Virus record (IMG/VR): IMGVR_UViG_3300020220_000363
Coordinates: 1-22,879 of that record
Direction: 5' to 3' (one strand)
DNA length: 22,879 nt
Origin: a virus
How positions within the stretch are numbered: the stretch's first letter is position 1; each line of letters starts with the position of its first letter. Positions 12,761 to 21,154 of the stretch are shown here, in pieces. The notes beneath the pieces were generated by a model. That model was given only the letters and a program-made list of their open reading frames with translations, had not been told where the DNA came from and made no database searches. Both the position numbers and the translations under genes were made by a program.

Positions 12761-14950
12761 ATGGACCCGAAGATTTCCGATTTGGTTTCCGAAGTAACTG
12801 ATATGATGCAGGAAGCCGCGATTGATGCTGGCATGGATACTGATTTGCCGGATGAGATTGATATTCAGGCGATTGTAGCTGGCGAGATTGAAGACGCTGT
12901 TGATTATATCGACAGTGTGATTTCGCCAGACCGGGCGCTTGCTACTCAGTATTACCGTGGCGAGCCATTTGGCAATGAGGAGGATGGCCGGTCACAGGTA
13001 GTTAGCCGTGATGTGCGCGATACGGTGCAGGCGATTTTGCCAAGCATGATGCGTATGTTCTTTGGTGGCACTAACATTGTTGAATTTGCGCCAAATGGCC
13101 CTGAAGATGTGGCGGCGGCCCAGCAAGCAACGGATTATATCAATTATGTGGTGACCCGCGATAATCCGGGTTTTGAGATTTTCTATTCCGCGTTCAAGGA
13201 TGCCTTGGTTTGCAAGACAGGGATTATCAAGTTCTATTGGGACGCGGCGGAAGAGGTTGAAACGTCTGACTTGTCTGGGCTGGATGAGACTGCCTTGGCG
13301 GTTCTCAATTCTGATCCGGAATTAGAAGTGCAAGTAACGGTGGCGTATCAGGGGGACGTTGACCCGGCTACGGGTATGCCTGGCCCAACCGTTTATGACG
13401 TTCGCGTAATCCGCCGCCGTGACAAAGGGCGCTTGCGGATTGCGTCTGTTCCGCCTGAAGAGTTCTTGGTCAGCCGCGCAGCGATTAGCCTGGATGATGC
13501 GTCTATCATTGCCCACCGCCGTATTATGACGGTAAGTGAATTGGTGGCGATGGGTTACAGTGAAGAAGAGATTGAACCATACGCCAATGAAGTCGATGAA
13601 CTGGAGGACAACGAAGAACGGTTTGTTCGTAATCCCCAGGCCACAATTGATTTTGCCAATCGGTCTGATGTTGCGGCGAAGAAGGTTTTGTATGTCGAAG
13701 CCTATGTAAAGATCGACATGGATGGCGATGGCATCGCTGAGTTGCGTAAGGTTTGCACGGTTGGCGGTGGTTATGAGGTGGTTCGGAATGAACCAGCTGA
13801 TATGATCCCGTTTGCTGTGTTCTGCCCTGATCCGGAACCCCATACCTTCTTTGGTATGTCTGTGGCGGATCAGGTTATGGATATTCAACGGATTAAGTCG
13901 AATATCCAGCGCAATATGTTGGACAGTTTGGCGTTGGCGATCCACCCGCGGGTTGGCGTGGTTGAAGGCCAGGCCAATATGGATGATGTGTTGAATACTG
14001 AAGTTGGTGGCGTCATTCGTATGCGCGCCCCTGGTATGGTGCAACCTTTCGCTATGCCGTTTGTTGGTCAGCAGGCGTTCCCAATGCTGGCTTACATGGA
14101 TGAAATGCGGGAGAACCGCACAGGTATCACCAAGGCTGCTTCTGGTTTGGCGGCTGATTCGCTGCAATCTTCCACCAAGGCTGCGGTGGCTGCTACGGTT
14201 TCGGCGGCCCAACAGCGCATGGAGTTGATTGCGCGTATCTTTGCCGAAACGGGCATGAAGCGCCTGTTTGGTGGTTTGCTGCGGTTGGCGATCCAGAACC
14301 AGCGTCCTAATCGCATGGTTCGGCTGCGCGGGCAGTTTGTTCCGATTGATCCGCGAGGCTGGGATGCCAATATGGATGTGGTTGTTAATGTGGCGCTTGG
14401 CGGCGGCACGGATCAGGAAAAGGTTCAGGTTCTTACTACGGTTTTGGCGAAACAAGAGCAGATTTTGCAATTAGCGGGTATGAATAATCCGTTGGTAAGC
14501 CTTTCTCAGTACCGTAATACGCTGGCGCAGATTTTGGCGTTGTCTGGCTTTAAGGACGCGGATCAGTTCTTCAGCGATCCGGCCATGATGCCACCGCAGC
14601 CGCCGCAACCGCCAAAGCCTTCGCCGGAAGAAATGCTAGCCCAGGCGCAGATGGCGGCAATCCAGGCGGATATTCAGAAGAAGGCGGCAGAACTAGATTT
14701 GAAGCGTGAAGAGATGATCCGAAAGGATGATTTGCAACGCGATCAGTTTGAGGCTGACTTGATGGTGAAGATTGCGGAAATGCAGGCCCGTTATGGCGCG
14801 CAGATTGATGTGGCGGCGATCCGCGCCAATATGGAGCGGGACCGCGAAATGATGCGCCAGCAGGCAATGCAGCGCCAGCAGATGATGGCGCCCCCACAAG
14901 TGATGGGCGCTAACATGGCGCCTGGTGGAATGGGTGGCCCAATTGTCTGA
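12761..14950 (+). CDS. Portal protein
   Basis: A 729-residue protein, in the size range of P22/SU10-type portals. RSQVVSRDVRDTV (77-89) and LPSMMRMFFG (93-102) are the recognisable start of this portal family, followed by the wing and stem regions. Residues about 620-715 form a long charged, Gln/Met-rich helical or coiled-coil extension (LAQAQMAAIQADIQKKAAEL and onward), as in portals with a barrel. By family it forms the dodecameric ring at the capsid vertex through which TerL packs DNA and to which the adaptor binds. ATG at 12761 is six bases past the previous stop; the ribosome site is weak, so coupling is likely. Confidence 0.9.
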   Translation: MDPKISDLVSEVTDMMQEAAIDAGMDTDLPDEIDIQAIVAGEIEDAVDYIDSVISPDRALATQYYRGEPFGNEEDGRSQVVSRDVRDTVQAILPSMMRMFFGGTNIVEFAPNGPEDVAAAQQATDYINYVVTRDNPGFEIFYSAFKDALVCKTGIIKFYWDAAEEVETSDLSGLDETALAVLNSDPELEVQVTVAYQGDVDPATGMPGPTVYDVRVIRRRDKGRLRIASVPPEEFLVSRAAISLDDASIIAHRRIMTVSELVAMGYSEEEIEPYANEVDELEDNEERFVRNPQATIDFANRSDVAAKKVLYVEAYVKIDMDGDGIAELRKVCTVGGGYEVVRNEPADMIPFAVFCPDPEPHTFFGMSVADQVMDIQRIKSNIQRNMLDSLALAIHPRVGVVEGQANMDDVLNTEVGGVIRMRAPGMVQPFAMPFVGQQAFPMLAYMDEMRENRTGITKAASGLAADSLQSSTKAAVAATVSAAQQRMELIARIFAETGMKRLFGGLLRLAIQNQRPNRMVRLRGQFVPIDPRGWDANMDVVVNVALGGGTDQEKVQVLTTVLAKQEQILQLAGMNNPLVSLSQYRNTLAQILALSGFKDADQFFSDPAMMPPQPPQPPKPSPEEMLAQAQMAAIQADIQKKAAELDLKREEMIRKDDLQRDQFEADLMVKIAEMQARYGAQIDVAAIRANMERDREMMRQQAMQRQQMMAPPQVMGANMAPGGMGGPIV

Positions 14951-15191
14951 TTTGGCTTCACAGATTGCCGCAGGGAATGATGCCCTGCGGTTGATGAATG
15001 ACCCGACGCTGAAGGCAGCGGTGGAAGTGGTTGAAAAGGATTTGTTTGAACAGTGGCGTAACGCCAAGTTTGAAGCAGATCAGAAGTATATCCATGCCAC
15101 AATGCGTGGTTTGCATGAGTTTTTGCGGGCGCTTCAAGCCGCTATTGATAGTGGAAAAGTGGCCGCGTCACTCGCTGAGAAGCGATATTAG
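14925..15191 (+). CDS. Small hypothetical protein between portal and scaffold
   Basis: An 88-residue, mostly helical protein in a frame overlapping the 3' end of the portal gene. GTG at 14925 gives a 26-base overlap; TTG at 14943 would give 82 residues, starting nearer SDLASQIAAGND, and an 8-base overlap. The sequence DALRLMNDPTLKAAVEVVEKDLFEQW and a second helix (ATMRGLHEFLRALQAAI) resemble the short helical proteins often found between portal and scaffold in podoviruses. Function is unknown. The overlap and unbroken frame support expression; the start is uncertain. Confidence 0.65.
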   Translation: MEWVAQLSDLASQIAAGNDALRLMNDPTLKAAVEVVEKDLFEQWRNAKFEADQKYIHATMRGLHEFLRALQAAIDSGKVAASLAEKRY

Positions 15192-15205
15192 AAAAGGAAG
15201 ATTTG

Positions 15206-16219
15206 ATGTCTGTAACATCCGGCACCCCCGCTGAAGGCGGGATCGGAATCCACCAGGCACAAGATGCCATAGCCGATATTCTGGCCACCGATGAAGGTGA
15301 CATCCAGGACGGTGAGGCGCAGCAGCCCGAGGCGCAAGCCGAAGGCACCGAGACAGAGGAAGCGGTGCAATCCGAAGATACTGTTGAGGAAACCGATGAA
15401 AGTGAGGATAGCGACCAGCAAGAAGAGCAACCTCAAGAAAGGCTTCCTGAGTCCATTAAGGTTAAAGTTAATGGCGAAGAAGTCGAGGTCACGCTTGACG
15501 AGTTGGCCCGTGGTTATTCGCGGCAGTCGGACTATAGCCGGAAGACACAGCAACTAGCGGAAGAGCGCAAGGCGTTCCATGCAGAGGCTGAAGCCATCCG
15601 GCAAGAGCGGGCGCAGTATGCGACGCTTTTGGGCGCGTTACAGCAGCAGTTGCAGGCGCAACAACAACTGGATCAACAACCTGATTGGGACCGTCTTTAT
15701 GATGAAGACCCCATTCAGGCGACCAAGTTAGAGCGTCAGTGGCGGAAGGCTCAAGAGGAACGCCATGCTAAGTTGACGGCTATTCAGGCCGAGCAACAAA
15801 GGATTGGTCAGGCTTTTGAGCAACAAACCACCGAGCAAATGAAGGCTTTGCTTATTCAACAAGCACAGCGGCTTCCTGAAATCATTCCTGAATGGAAAGA
15901 TGAGAAGGTGGCCACTGAAGGCAAAAAGCAGTTGCGTAGTTGGCTTGCGGATCAGGGATTGAGTGACGTTGAAATCAATTCTTTGAGCAAAGCCGAGCAT
16001 GTGGCGATTTTGCGTAAAGCCATGCTGTATGACATGGGGAACAGAAAGGCGCAGTCTTCAGTGAAGCCGCAGCCTGTGGCGACAAGGCCCGTTAAGCCGG
16101 GTTCCGCCGTAAATGTTCCTGGCACCAAGAGCGTTACAGATGTAACCCGTGCAAAGCAGCGTCTCGCTAAAACCGGGACTGTCAACGATGCCGCCAGCGT
16201 TTTGGCGGCGATGCTCTGA
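15206..16219 (+). CDS. Scaffolding protein
   Basis: A 337-residue protein from ATG 15206, with AAAAGGAAG at about 15193-15201 as ribosome site. The first 80 residues are very acidic (many Glu/Asp/Gln), then KVKVNGEEVEVTLDELARGYSRQ and a Gln/Glu-rich coiled coil (about residues 105-205). The C-terminal tail is basic with Lys, Arg and Pro. Acidic start, coiled coil and basic end directly before the major capsid gene are the usual scaffold layout. By family it guides prohead assembly and leaves or is cleaved before packaging. No protease motif is visible in it. Confidence 0.82.
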   Translation: MSVTSGTPAEGGIGIHQAQDAIADILATDEGDIQDGEAQQPEAQAEGTETEEAVQSEDTVEETDESEDSDQQEEQPQERLPESIKVKVNGEEVEVTLDELARGYSRQSDYSRKTQQLAEERKAFHAEAEAIRQERAQYATLLGALQQQLQAQQQLDQQPDWDRLYDEDPIQATKLERQWRKAQEERHAKLTAIQAEQQRIGQAFEQQTTEQMKALLIQQAQRLPEIIPEWKDEKVATEGKKQLRSWLADQGLSDVEINSLSKAEHVAILRKAMLYDMGNRKAQSSVKPQPVATRPVKPGSAVNVPGTKSVTDVTRAKQRLAKTGTVNDAASVLAAML

Positions 16220-16232
16220 AAGGAAATAGGCT

Positions 16233-17198
16233 ATGACTATCGTAACCAATACCTTCACGCGTTATGATGCCAAGGGCATCCGTGAAGACCTGGCGAATGT
16301 GATCTACAACATTTCGCCGGAAGAAACCCCGTTCCAGTCTAACACTGCCCGCGTGAACGTGAAGAACACGTTCTTTGAGTGGCAGACCGATAGCCTGGCG
16401 GCGGCTTCTACCACCAATGCGGCGCTTGAAGGCGATGATATTTCGTCCTTCGATGCCGTGACCCCCACCACTCGTCTGGGCAATTACACGCAGATCAGCC
16501 GCAAGACGGTTGTGATCTCCGGTACCCTGGAGAGCGTGGACAAGGCTGGTCGCCGTTCGGAACTCGCTTATCAGATGGCGAAGAACGGTGCAGAACTGAA
16601 GCGCGACATGGAAGCCACGTTGCTTGCCTCTAAGGCCGCCAACGCTGGTAACAACGCCACTGCGCGCCAGACTGCGGGCCTTCCCGCGTTCCTGCGCACC
16701 AACACCAACTATGGCTCTGGCGGTTCTGACCCCACCGTTTCTAACGGTGTTGTGAACGCCACCCGCGTTGATGGTACGCAGCGCACTTTCACGGAAACCA
16801 TCCTGAAGGATGTCATTTCCAAGGTGTGGACGCAGGGCGGTACGCCGAAAATCCTGATGGTTGGCCCGTTCAACAAGCAGGCGGTTTCTGGCTTCGCTGG
16901 CATTGCCGAAATCCGTTACAATCAGGCGACCCCTCGCCCGACTGTGATTATCGGCGCTGCTGACGTTTATGTGTCTGACTTTGGTGCGGTGTCTGTAGTG
17001 CCTAACCGCTTCCAGCGTGAGCGTGATGCGTTCGTGCTTGATCCGGAATACGCGGCTACCGCCATTCTCCGCCCGATCCAGACGATGGACCTGGCGAAGA
17101 CGGGCGATGCGGAAAAGCGCATGATGCTTTGCGAATATGGCCTCATGGTTCGCCAGCAGGCCGCGCACGGCATTGCTGCTGACTTGAACGCGTCGTAA
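16233..17198 (+). CDS. Major capsid protein (DUF5309 / SU10-like)
   Basis: A 321-residue protein with GAAAGGAAA just before ATG 16233. The start TNTFTRYDAKGIREDLANVIYNISPEETPF is the characteristic DUF5309 opening, followed by NTFFEWQTDSLAAAS and LGNYTQISRKTVVISGT. The C-terminal half has the TPKILMVGPFNKQAVSGF and VYVSDFGAVSVVPNRF segments seen in this capsid family. By family it is an HK97-fold subunit that builds the icosahedral head. It follows the scaffold, and a hairpin lies in the following gap. It is one of the clearest calls in the window. Confidence 0.93.
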   Translation: MTIVTNTFTRYDAKGIREDLANVIYNISPEETPFQSNTARVNVKNTFFEWQTDSLAAASTTNAALEGDDISSFDAVTPTTRLGNYTQISRKTVVISGTLESVDKAGRRSELAYQMAKNGAELKRDMEATLLASKAANAGNNATARQTAGLPAFLRTNTNYGSGGSDPTVSNGVVNATRVDGTQRTFTETILKDVISKVWTQGGTPKILMVGPFNKQAVSGFAGIAEIRYNQATPRPTVIIGAADVYVSDFGAVSVVPNRFQRERDAFVLDPEYAATAILRPIQTMDLAKTGDAEKRMMLCEYGLMVRQQAAHGIAADLNAS

Positions 17199-17205
17199 TT
17201 TGATA

Positions 17206-17231
17206 GGGGCTGGCGGGTAACTGCCAGCCCC
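17206..17231 (+). terminator. Hairpin after the capsid gene
   Basis: GGGGCTGGC (17206-17214) pairs perfectly with GCCAGCCCC (17223-17231) around an 8-base loop, seven bases after the capsid stop. No T tract follows (ACTTCAT), so it is more likely a partial attenuator or RNA-end stabiliser that leaves the capsid message more abundant than the genes behind it. Complete termination is unlikely because the tail genes have no other promoter nearby. Confidence 0.55.
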
Positions 17232-17247
17232 ACTTCATGGGTGAGGC

Positions 17248-17553
17248 ATGACTGAGAAGATTTTCGATATTGACCCGCTAACTGGGATCAAGTCGGTTTG
17301 GCATTATGATGATGCCACGGATACGGCTTTCATTGAGAAGCGCCAGGACGTTACCGCTATTGTGGAGGCAAACAAGGCGGAGATGAATAGCGACCATGGG
17401 CGTTATGGCGAGTGGAACAAGGTGGCGACCATCCCGCTTAGCGTTTACTATGATTTAAAGATGAAGGGCATCGCGGATGATCCGGTTGCCTTTAAGAAGT
17501 GGTTGAATGATCCGGACAATATGTATTTCCGCACCAGGCCGGGGCGCGTTTGA
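17248..17553 (+). CDS. Conserved small phage protein after capsid
   Basis: A 101-residue protein from ATG 17248. The middle and C-terminus (IPLSVYYDLKMKGIADDP, then KKWLNDPDNMYFRTRPGRV) follow a pattern seen in small proteins next to the major capsid gene of many podo- and environmental phages. Function is not known; position suggests a head or head-tail part. The N-terminus DIDPLTGIKSVWHYD is a short beta hairpin-like stretch. The stop overlaps the next ATG (TGATG). Confidence 0.75.
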   Translation: MTEKIFDIDPLTGIKSVWHYDDATDTAFIEKRQDVTAIVEANKAEMNSDHGRYGEWNKVATIPLSVYYDLKMKGIADDPVAFKKWLNDPDNMYFRTRPGRV

Positions 17554-18179
17554 TGCGGAATACGATTTCAGTCTGTGTCCCTTGCCGGGATGTTGTGGAT
17601 AGCGGGTTTGCCTTTGATCTTGCCCGCTGTGTGGCGGCCCATACGGCTTCCACCAATGACCGGGTTTTATTGTTCCAGAACCAGGGGACGTTGATTGTAA
17701 ACCAGCGCCAGGAACTGGCGCAGGCATCTTTGGATGCGGGGGCTACGCATATCGTGTTTATTGACGCGGATATGCGGTTTCCGAAGGATGCGATCTTTAA
17801 GTTGCTGATGTCCGGCAAAGATATTATTGCCGCTAATTACTGCACAAGAAAGTTGCCTTTGCGGTCTGTGGCGTTTGCGGATGATGAAACCCAAGAGCGG
17901 GTATATTCCGGCCCGGATGATACAGGGATTCAGTCTGTAGCAGCGGTGGGTATGGGCCTTATGGCGATCAGGGCTGAAGTTTTCGAGAAGATGCCGAAGC
18001 CTTGGTTTCACATCCATTATCAAAATGGTGTATATAGTGGCGAAGACATTTGGTTTTGCCGGGGCGCGCGGGAAATGGGGTTTGAGGTATTTATAGACCA
18101 CGATCTTAGCCAGGATGTGCGCCATTCGGGGGTGTTTGAGTTTTCCAATGCCCATGCGTTTGCAGCGAGGGATCAGTAG
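17553..18179 (+). CDS. GT2-like glycosyltransferase in the head gene cluster
   Basis: A 208-residue protein from ATG 17553, overlapping the previous stop. The N-terminus ISVCVPCRDVVDSGF is the first beta strand of a GT-A fold. Residues around 49-75 (VNQRQELAQASL and then THIVFIDADMRFP) contain a D-x-D (71-73) for metal and nucleotide-sugar binding. GEDIWFCRGAREMGFEVFIDHD near the C-terminus is the acceptor-side/catalytic segment usual in GT2-like enzymes. Its place between capsid and adaptor genes suggests it may glycosylate a virion protein, but the acceptor is not visible. It is unrelated in sequence to the GT25-like gene upstream. Confidence 0.78.
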   Translation: MRNTISVCVPCRDVVDSGFAFDLARCVAAHTASTNDRVLLFQNQGTLIVNQRQELAQASLDAGATHIVFIDADMRFPKDAIFKLLMSGKDIIAANYCTRKLPLRSVAFADDETQERVYSGPDDTGIQSVAAVGMGLMAIRAEVFEKMPKPWFHIHYQNGVYSGEDIWFCRGAREMGFEVFIDHDLSQDVRHSGVFEFSNAHAFAARDQ

Positions 18180-18181
18180 TT

Positions 18182-18808
18182 ATGGCGATCACCAACTACA
18201 GCACGTTGCAGACAAGTATAGGCGACTGGCTTAATCGGTCTGATCTAACGTCTGTTATTCCTGACTTCATTACCATGGCGGAGGCGCAGTTCAACCGCGT
18301 GTTGCGCCACAGGAAGATGGTGGAGCGGGCGACGGCTACGCTGGACAGTGAATATAGCGCCATGCCTGGCGATTGGCTGGAAAGCATCCGGTATCAGTTG
18401 AACACCAACCCAATTACGGTGATGGAGTTTGTTTCACCAGATCAGGCAGCGGTGTTAAAGGGCGCTTATTCCACCAGTGGGAAGCCGATTTTCTACAGCC
18501 AGATTGGCCAGCAGTTTCAGGTTATCCCAGGGCCGGATAGCGGGTCTGCCTACACTGGCGAATTGACGTATTACGCAAAGATACCGGCTCTTTCCGCTGG
18601 TAATACGACTAATTGGCTGCTGACGGATTCGCCGGATATTTATTTGTATGGCTCTCTTTTACAGGCGGCGCCCTATTTGCAGGATGATAACCGCATTGCG
18701 GTATGGGGTGCCATTCATGCTAAATTGTTGGAAGATTTGAAGGTATCCGATGAGCGGAGCCGGATGGCGACAAGTTCACTGCGAATGAGGGCAAGGAGCC
18801 TAGGTTAA
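18182..18808 (+). CDS. Head-tail adaptor (SU10-like)
   Basis: A 208-residue protein from ATG 18182. ITNYSTLQTSIGDWLNRSDL followed by IPDFITMAEAQFNRVLRHRKM and LPGDW-like MPGDWLESI matches the SU10-type adaptor family found in podoviruses. By family it forms a ring under the portal and links it to the tail. The middle (GKPIFYSQIGQQFQVIPGP, then ELTYYAKIPALSA) is the beta part, and the C-terminus is helical. Its stop overlaps the ATG of the next gene at 18808. Together with the capsid family it is the main reason for calling the phage short-tailed. Confidence 0.82.
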   Translation: MAITNYSTLQTSIGDWLNRSDLTSVIPDFITMAEAQFNRVLRHRKMVERATATLDSEYSAMPGDWLESIRYQLNTNPITVMEFVSPDQAAVLKGAYSTSGKPIFYSQIGQQFQVIPGPDSGSAYTGELTYYAKIPALSAGNTTNWLLTDSPDIYLYGSLLQAAPYLQDDNRIAVWGAIHAKLLEDLKVSDERSRMATSSLRMRARSLG

Positions 18809-19200
18809 TGACCACAAATGCTTTCACCAATTATCTTGAAAACAAGATAATGGCTTATGTGTTCAGTGGGACGGCTTTTTCTTCGCCGTCTGCTACGTTG
18901 TATCTTGGGTTGTTTACTTCTGCGCCAGGTGAAGGCGGTGGTGGTACGGAAGTTTCAGGTAATGGGTATGCCCGCAAGCAACTCACTTTGACCACAACCA
19001 ATAATGCCAGCACCAACGGTTCCGCTATTGAGTTTGATGCTGCGACTGGTTCTTGGGGTACGATTACCTACGCTGCGATTTTCGATGCTTCAACATCTGG
19101 TAATATGTTGGCTTATTCGCAGCTAACTACTTCACGCACCATTGAGAATGGCGATGTTTTGCGCGTCCCCGCTGGTGAATTAGACATCACTCTTGAATAG
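18808..19200 (+). CDS. Beta-sandwich tail-type protein
   Basis: A 130-residue protein whose ATG overlaps the adaptor stop. LENKIMAYVFSGTAFSSPSATLYLGLFTSAPGEGG and then VSGNGYARKQLTLTT is a motif series common in small phage tail proteins of many hosts. The rest (FDAATGSWGTITYAAIFDA and the ending VPAGELDITLE) is beta-rich, with alternating strands. It is probably a tail or fibre-base component. No enzyme motif is present. Confidence 0.72.
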   Translation: MTTNAFTNYLENKIMAYVFSGTAFSSPSATLYLGLFTSAPGEGGGGTEVSGNGYARKQLTLTTTNNASTNGSAIEFDAATGSWGTITYAAIFDASTSGNMLAYSQLTTSRTIENGDVLRVPAGELDITLE

Positions 19201-19211
19201 GGTTTCCGTAG

Positions 19212-20285
19212 ATGGCTTTCGTAATCGCTGATCGGGTTAAAGAAACTTCGACCAGTACCGGAACGGGTAATTTTACCCTAGCTGGTGCGGTTACGGGCTT
19301 CCGTGCCTTTTCTTCTGTGCTGTCTTCTAGTGACACAACTTATTATACAATTGCTGAACAAGGCGGGACCAATTGGGAAGTTGGAGTTGGGACATTTACA
19401 TCCCCTTCTACTTTGGCCCGTACAACTATTTTGTCTTCCAGTAATTCTGGAAATGCCGTTAATTTTGCGGCTGGCACAAAAGATGTTTTTATTACTTTAC
19501 CGGCTGCTAGAACGGTTCAATCTGTTGATGGTGGTACTACTGGTTTAACGCCATCAACCGCTTCTTATGGTTCTATTACTTTAGCTGGTACGCTGGTTGC
19601 GGCTAACGGCGGAACGGGCCAATCATCATACACAACTGGTGATTTGCTTTATGCTAGTGGCTCTACGGCACTCTCTAAGTTGGCTGGTGTGGCCACTGGG
19701 AATGCACTCATTTCTGGCGGTGTTGGGACTGCGCCATCTTATGGTAAAATCGGTTTAACAACACATATTAGCGGGACGTTACCAGTCGCAAATGGTGGTA
19801 CTGGGACAACAACAGCATTTACAACTGGTTCTGTTGTTTTTGCTGGGGCGTCTGGCGTTTATTCACAAGATAATGCGAATTTATTTTGGGATGATACTAA
19901 TAATCGGTTGGGTATTGGTACGGCAACGCCAAGCACGGCTTTGGATGTAAACGGCACTATTCGGGATAGTAAGGGTGATGTTCGTACTGTTGTACAGAAC
20001 TCCCAGACTTCTGCTTATACATTGGTTGTTGGAGATGCTGGTAAGCATATCAGTATCACTACTGGCGGTGTTACTGTTCCTGCTAGTGTGTTCAGTGCTG
20101 GCGATGCGATTAGTATTTACAATAATAGCACTAGTAATCAGACGATTACCCAAGGCGCTAGCGTAACTATGTATCTTGGGGGAACCGCCACAACGGGTAA
20201 TAGAACCTTGGCGCAGCGCGGTATTTGTACTGTGTTGTGTGTAGCTTCTAACACGTTTGTTATTTCTGGCGCTGGGGTTACCTGA
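19212..20285 (+). CDS. Tail-fibre-like repetitive structural protein
   Basis: A 357-residue Thr/Ser/Gly-rich protein from ATG 19212. The N-terminal part (FVIADRVKETSTSTGTGNF and TNWEVGVGTF) is an attachment-type domain often found at the start of phage fibre proteins. The middle contains the repeated VAANGGTG and VANGGTG motifs of beta-helical fibres, then LFWDDTNNRLGIGTATPSTAL, a motif also common in tail fibre and adhesin stalks. The C-terminus is beta-rich. It probably forms an elongated trimeric fibre or its adaptor. The coding sequence is more A/T-rich than the head genes. Confidence 0.72.
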   Translation: MAFVIADRVKETSTSTGTGNFTLAGAVTGFRAFSSVLSSSDTTYYTIAEQGGTNWEVGVGTFTSPSTLARTTILSSSNSGNAVNFAAGTKDVFITLPAARTVQSVDGGTTGLTPSTASYGSITLAGTLVAANGGTGQSSYTTGDLLYASGSTALSKLAGVATGNALISGGVGTAPSYGKIGLTTHISGTLPVANGGTGTTTAFTTGSVVFAGASGVYSQDNANLFWDDTNNRLGIGTATPSTALDVNGTIRDSKGDVRTVVQNSQTSAYTLVVGDAGKHISITTGGVTVPASVFSAGDAISIYNNSTSNQTITQGASVTMYLGGTATTGNRTLAQRGICTVLCVASNTFVISGAGVT

Positions 20286-21142
20286 TGACTATTCAGCAGA
20301 TGTTTTTATCAACTTCTGCGGCTGCTGGCGCTCCGACTGCGGTTGAATATTTAGTTGTCGCTGGTGGCGGTGGCGGTGGCGGCAATCGTGGCGGTGGTGG
20401 AGGCGCCGGAGGATTTAGAACAGCCAGTGGTTTTTCTGTAACTGCTGGAAGTGCAATTACAGTAACAGTTGGTGCGGGAGGTAGCGGAGGTCCGTCAGAT
20501 CAAGGAGCAACGGTTGCATCAAAAGGAAGTAATTCTCTTTTTTCTACAATAACATCAACTGGCGGCGGTGGTGGTGGTAGAAATTCTGCTGGCGCCGCCG
20601 GGGGGTCTGGTGGGGGCGGTGGCTCCAATGTTGTTGGCGCTGGTGGCGCAGGTAATCAGGGGGGATATTCTCCAGCAGAAGGTAATAATGGGGGCGGTTC
20701 TCGCGATAATTCCCCAAATTATCCTGGTGGTGGTGGCGGTGGTGCTGGCGCTGCTGGAACGACACCCGCAAATGGCAGTGCGATAGGTAATGGTGGGAAC
20801 GGTTTATCATCTTCAATTTCTGGTTCTTCTGTAACTTATGCAGGGGGTGGAGGAGGTAATTCTTATTCTACTAATCCTGGGGGAACAGGGGGGACAGGTG
20901 GTGGTGGACATGGGGGGGATGCAAATAATTCTGGTTTAACTGATGGTGGTACAAATACTGGTGGTGGAGGCGGCGGGGCAAATGATGGGTTTGGTGGTGG
21001 TAAGGGCGGTTCCGGTATAGTGATTATTCGTTATGCTGATTCTTTCACCGCAGCTACAGCAACCACAGGATCACCAACAATTACAGTTTCAGGGGGATAC
21101 CGTATCTATAAATGGACAGGTTCCGGCTCAATCACATTCTAA
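20285..21142 (+). CDS. Glycine-rich tail fibre/tip-type protein
   Basis: A 285-residue protein overlapping the previous stop by ATGA. After about 20 residues, VEYLVVAGGGGGG begins a long Gly-rich region, with several runs of four or more glycines, matching the phage Gly-rich domain family. It ends SGIVIIRYAD and then a short beta domain (GGYRIYKWTGSGSITF). Gly-rich domains of this type form polyglycine-II-like bundles in some phage adhesins. A paralogue starts at 22389. It is likely an adhesin or fibre tip; receptor unknown. Confidence 0.75.
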   Translation: MTIQQMFLSTSAAAGAPTAVEYLVVAGGGGGGGNRGGGGGAGGFRTASGFSVTAGSAITVTVGAGGSGGPSDQGATVASKGSNSLFSTITSTGGGGGGRNSAGAAGGSGGGGGSNVVGAGGAGNQGGYSPAEGNNGGGSRDNSPNYPGGGGGGAGAAGTTPANGSAIGNGGNGLSSSISGSSVTYAGGGGGNSYSTNPGGTGGTGGGGHGGDANNSGLTDGGTNTGGGGGGANDGFGGGKGGSGIVIIRYADSFTAATATTGSPTITVSGGYRIYKWTGSGSITF

Positions 21143-21154
21143 GGAATAAAATTG

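Noticed and set aside
13322-14470. Minus-strand open frame of 382 codons opposite the portal gene
   Set aside because: Rich in Arg, His, Asn and Ile with no domain logic and no ribosome site that fits; the + strand portal is certain.
16182-17168. Minus-strand open frame opposite the capsid gene
   Set aside because: It mirrors the codon bias of the capsid gene and contains no family motif.
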